Positions 60,721 through 64,000 of a stretch of 64,000 bases of DNA are shown piece after piece. The number at the start of each line of letters is the position of its first letter. Positions within the stretch are counted from its first letter, which is position 1. The DNA is from Blastomyces gilchristii SLH14081 (Eukaryota; Ascomycota; Eurotiomycetes; Onygenales; Ajellomycetaceae). Location of the stretch: the NCBI RefSeq assembly GCF_000003855.2, contig NW_003101673.1, positions 690,078-754,077 of the forward strand, written 5' to 3'. Under the pieces are notes generated by a model, which was not told where the DNA came from, searched no databases, and saw only the letters and a list, made by a program, of their open reading frames with translations. The position numbers and the translations under genes were made by a program.

Positions 60721-61704
60721 GGTGATGGTCAAGAAGGCCGGGGGGGAATAATAGAATTGTCTTTCGAGGCCCTGAGAATTTTGATACTTGAACTCCGTGG
60801 TGAGATGTCGGTTTCCCGGCGGGTATCTCGATGGCTTATATAGCCAGAATTACCAGTCAACAGACCGCCCTGTATGCCCTGTTCATTGCCGTAATTATCC
60901 ATTGTTTCTTGAATTCTACCTTGAAGAGCTGTTTCTCACAAGGTTCCCTTTCGATATCGCGCTATTGTCTAGTGCTGCACAAAAGCGATAGATATGTTTT
61001 GCGATAGCGCTGCTAGGGTGAAGGAGGACCTTGTGGATTCGACGTGGAACAGGTGGAACAGGTGGAACAGGTGGAACAAGTGGAAATCCTGGATGGGCCC
61101 TTCAAGGAAGATGTGATTCGCTCAGTAATCAGTCGAAGCGAGTAAAATCGAATTGCAGTGTTAGTTGTCCGAGCGAGATGCCATCCATGCGAACTGAAAT
61201 GCTGGGCCGGAGCTATAGAGCTCTCATAACATGTCTGCTGTGAGTTACATCGCTAGTTCTGGAACGCAGGGGTTACAATTCGAATTGATAAGATTTCTCC
61301 AGCCGATTGTACGCATGGTTGGTAGGGCGCAATCCACGCTGCTCTCTTCTCGAAACGAGGTAGTGAACGTTGTTGATGTCTGTAGCTGATATCGTCTATT
61401 GTTGTTTCTCGTCTCTGGATGAAGTCAAAGCATTTAACTAGTTAAGTTATTTGAGTCGCTGAGTCAGCAATGACGTCTGACCACCGCAAGTCATCTTTGT
61501 TTATTTAACAATTATTCGCACCAATTTACTTAACTATCAACTGCGCAAATTACTCAATTGGCCTTTATCAGATGCTGAGAACTAGATTGGCTTTCGCTTG
61601 GAACTAATACCCCAAAAGAAAGGAAAAAGGAATAGCATTGCCCCCTCAGCAGCACATCCCGCTGTCTTTCCCATCCCCCCTCATCTTCCCCGCCACATCT
61701 TGCA
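60721..61704. other. divergent promoter region of PRA1 and ABZ2
   Basis: Contains four 9-bp repeats GTGGAACA(G/A) at 61044-61079. No clear zinc-responsive element could be assigned. No gene is seen. Confidence 0.4.
61044..61079. repeat. four tandem copies of GTGGAACAG
   Basis: Three perfect units and a fourth ending in A, about 325 bases upstream of the PRA1 start. Confidence 0.85.
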
Positions 61705-62691
61705 ATGCAGCCGTCCCAACCAGCCCCCAACTTCCAAATCATCTCGACTCTCCGCTACGATCCAGATCTCCCCAGAACCCCGGATATATCAAACTCCTAC
61801 CCCTCCCCCAGAACGTCCCCGTACTACCTCCTCAGCTACCACTACGACCGCCTCCTCGCCGCCTCCCTCGACTTTCAATGGCCCGCCGCAATCGCCCTCC
61901 TCCAACAACAACCCCGAGAAACAGTCCTTTCCCAGCTTACCCAAAAGTTTAATGAGCATATCAAATCCGACCCAACCCATCCCTGGCGCCTGCGTGTCCT
62001 CCTCGATGCCGCCGGCGCCCTCACGGTCGAAGCTGTCCCGATCACCAGCAACGCTCCCCCACCACCGCTCTCAACGCCCAGTAATATATTATTAGTCTTA
62101 CCAAGCGCAACGGCAGATCTCTCGCGCCTCCTATCCTGCAATGTCATTCATGCGGAAGCAACCCCCGCGGCAAGGGTAGCAATCGAACCGTGGACGGTAC
62201 GACTTGACACCCAACCAACCCACCCGTCACTCTTCACCCGCCACAAAACCACCGCGCGAGATCACTACACGGCATCTCGCGCGCGCGCGGGAATTACTGC
62301 ATCGCCGCTTGATAGGACGGAGGTGCTGATATATAACCCTGCCGGTGAGGTGATGGAGGGCAGCATAACAACTGTGTATTTCCGTCGACGGCGAAAACAG
62401 GGTCTTGGTCCGGCGGCATCGATCCCTGTGCCTGGGGAGGCGCGTGATATTGGTGACGGTGATAGTAGAGGACCAGCAGACGATTCCTCTTATTACTGGG
62501 TCACGCCGCCGCTATCCAGTGGTGGGAATGCGGGGACGTCGAGACGATATGCGCTTGCGGCGGGGATGTGTGTGGAGGAGGTTGTGAGGGTTGAGGAACT
62601 GCGGGAGTTGGAGGGCCAGCTGGGGAGGGTGTGGTTGAGTAATGGGGTTAGAGGGTTTATGCCGGCGGTTTTGAGGCTTAACAACAGTTAG
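61705..62691 (+). CDS. ABZ2: aminodeoxychorismate lyase (class IV PLP enzyme)
   Basis: A single exon of 328 aa. It is a fold-type IV (branched-chain aminotransferase-like) PLP enzyme: FTRHKTTARDHY gives the likely PLP-binding Lys181, and EVLIYNPAGEVMEGSITTVY is the conserved 'N..G.v.E.s.sNif' motif. The N-terminus (FQIISTLRYDP, SPYYLLSYHYDRLLAASLDF) is characteristic of fungal Abz2. Abz2 removes pyruvate from 4-amino-4-deoxychorismate to give p-aminobenzoate for folate. Compared with bacterial PabC it has Ser/Pro/Gly-rich insertions (about 245-275). The 61705 ATG is the first in frame. High GC and many CGC/CCC codons mark an ordinary nuclear gene. No lesion is seen. Confidence 0.88.
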   Translation: MQPSQPAPNFQIISTLRYDPDLPRTPDISNSYPSPRTSPYYLLSYHYDRLLAASLDFQWPAAIALLQQQPRETVLSQLTQKFNEHIKSDPTHPWRLRVLLDAAGALTVEAVPITSNAPPPPLSTPSNILLVLPSATADLSRLLSCNVIHAEATPAARVAIEPWTVRLDTQPTHPSLFTRHKTTARDHYTASRARAGITASPLDRTEVLIYNPAGEVMEGSITTVYFRRRRKQGLGPAASIPVPGEARDIGDGDSRGPADDSSYYWVTPPLSSGGNAGTSRRYALAAGMCVEEVVRVEELRELEGQLGRVWLSNGVRGFMPAVLRLNNS

Positions 62692-63869
62692 TTACGGGTT
62701 GTGTGAGTGCTGGTAGGGATAGGTAAGGTAACGCTCCTCTATATCCATTGGAATTGAAGTGGAGAAGACCGAATATTTCCATGGGGGATGCAGCAGCAGC
62801 AGCAGTGCCAGCAACAACAAGAAAGAAAATCATCAAGAAACACAGGACAGGGCTCATAGAGTCCATTGACTTGTCGACCCATGTGCGTAGTGCGTACTGG
62901 GCAACGAAACATCGACGGATCTGGTGAAATGCGAGGAGATTATGGGCCGGAGACTGAAATACCAGCGGTTATTTGACAGGACGTCGACCAGGTGTGCAAT
63001 ACCATGCATGTATTCGCAGCTATAGCCATCATCTGCTATCTATCTTCACCTGTACTGGATTGGATTGAATTGAATTGAATTGAATTGAACGAGGGGACCA
63101 AGTGAACAAATGGGAATCTCCGGATACCGAAGATTACCTCCTTACAACCAGAGTGAGGTGTTTATTTGGTTGAAGGGAAGGAGAGAAAGGTGGATAATAT
63201 GGAAAATCCTATATCTATCAATTACATGGACTTTCTTCACTCACATATCTTTGTGGTGCACTGAAAGAATTATGCATACTAAATATCCCTCCCCGCATAT
63301 TTAAGATAGACTGGGCTGCACGGAGTAGGATGTAAAAGCCGAGAATACCTAATTCCCTCGTAAAATAGATAGAGCTTCCCTTGAACAAAAGCCAACCAGG
63401 CCAACAAACAGAAATCTCTTTTTTTTTTTCGTTATATGTACATAATGCAACACGTAACACAAAGACATACAAAACCCAACAAATAAAAGAGGATAAAAAA
63501 GAAAAGGAATAACCACCCGCATCCAATCTCGTTTGCGAATCAAACCGAGCTCCGTATACCGGTTCGCTTTTAGTTTTGTTTTGTTTTTTGGGGTCTGGAT
63601 AGCTGGGCGAGAAATAGGCGGAGTGGGTAGAGCAAAACTTTTTCAATTCGGAATTCATAGTTATATATACAATGGACAATGTACATGCAAAATGCGGTTG
63701 TACCCCGGTTCATCCGGCCCTTTCGCTTCGATTTGATTCGTTCCGAGTGGAATTGGAAAGTGAAATTGGAATTGGGATGTGGAATTTTATTGAGCGGAGA
63801 TTCATTCATATTATATCCTCATCCTATCTTGCCTTCCCTTCGTCGTTTTCACTCTTTCATATTTATTGC
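62692..63869. other. intergenic
   Basis: A (TTGAA)n repeat lies at about 63064-63089 and a T run near 63420. Open frames here lack domains. Sequence near 63600-63869 is probably the 3' UTR of the gene entering from the right edge. Confidence 0.4.
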
Positions 63870-63957
63870 TTAGTTCAGCAGTCCTTGGGCGCGCTCAGTT
63901 TCGAGGCGGGCATAGAGGCGGTCACGGGCCCGGACGCGGGGGAGGGTGGTAGCCTGG
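63870..63957 (-). CDS. probable terminal exon of a gene extending beyond the window
   Basis: On the minus strand an acceptor-like AAACCAG (~63958) precedes ATTLPRVRARDRLYARLETE and RAQGLLN, then TAA (63870-63872). Charged, helical, GC-rich coding-like sequence contrasts with the AT-rich flank. The sequence before it to the window edge reads like an intron. The family is not recognised. Confidence 0.4.
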
Positions 63958-64000
63958 TTTTCAATTAGATGATTGTTCATCATACAGCATACAGATAGAA

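Overview
The window is nuclear DNA of a filamentous ascomycete. The genes are split by short introns (about 55-140 nt) with GTAnGT-type donors, CTAAC/CTGAC-type branch points and YAG acceptors. The proteins are fungal: Snf1 kinase, class III chitin synthase, Ups1, a Pra1/Asp f 2 zincophore, Abz2, a MARVEL protein and a fungal STAND/NLR protein. The set, plus AT-rich blocks of mutated retroelements, suggests Eurotiomycetes (Onygenales or Eurotiales); the class is an inference. Exons were spliced by hand and each junction checked for reading frame.

Layout. 0.6-1.2 kb: small conserved hypothetical (-). 1.8-3.4 kb: eight-exon phosphosulfolactate synthase/HSA32-like gene with a mitochondrial-type presequence (+). 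4.7-6.0 kb: orphan 433-aa protein (+). 7.1-9.6 kb: large putative transcriptional regulator with one predicted membrane span (-). 9.6-13.3 kb: gene-poor. 13.3-14.7 kb: secreted Asp-rich protein whose two ends look like copies of one module (-). 15.7-16.6 kb: degenerate tandem repeat, then a purine-rich minisatellite. 16.66-30.17 kb: a decayed Ty1/copia element (95-bp LTRs, TATTT target duplication) carrying inside it a complete decayed Ty3/gypsy chromovirus (19.08-26.89 kb, 534-bp LTRs). 30.7-31.3 kb: relic of an AIM9/APH-type phosphotransferase. 32.4-33.1 kb: MARVEL protein (-). 35.5-38.3 kb: SNF1 (-). 39.5-40.3 kb: UPS1 (-). 41.0-42.2 kb: five-exon unknown gene (-). 43.0-47.3 kb: STAND (N-terminal helical domain, NACHT, beta-propeller) gene broken by a frameshift and a stop (+). 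47353-47452: 100-N assembly gap. 48.5-49.5 kb: diverged UBC12-like E2 (-). 51.8-55.3 kb: class III chitin synthase (-). 55.94-56.16 kb: TA-flanked MITE. 59.7-60.7 kb: zincophore (-). 61.7-62.7 kb: ABZ2 (+). The last ~130 bases probably hold the 3' end of another minus-strand gene.

The housekeeping genes are not an operon or an evident cluster; neighbours serve carbon-stress signalling, mitochondrial lipid transfer, neddylation, wall synthesis, zinc capture and folate synthesis. The accessory part is the 15.7-31.3 kb block plus the STAND gene. The most informative signal is in the nested retroelements. They decayed almost only by C-to-T/G-to-A changes, but CpG and CpC (GpG) are nearly gone while CpA remains common, unlike classical CpA-directed RIP. 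The outermost ends of the gypsy element escaped mutation, so original and mutated LTR ends can be compared directly.
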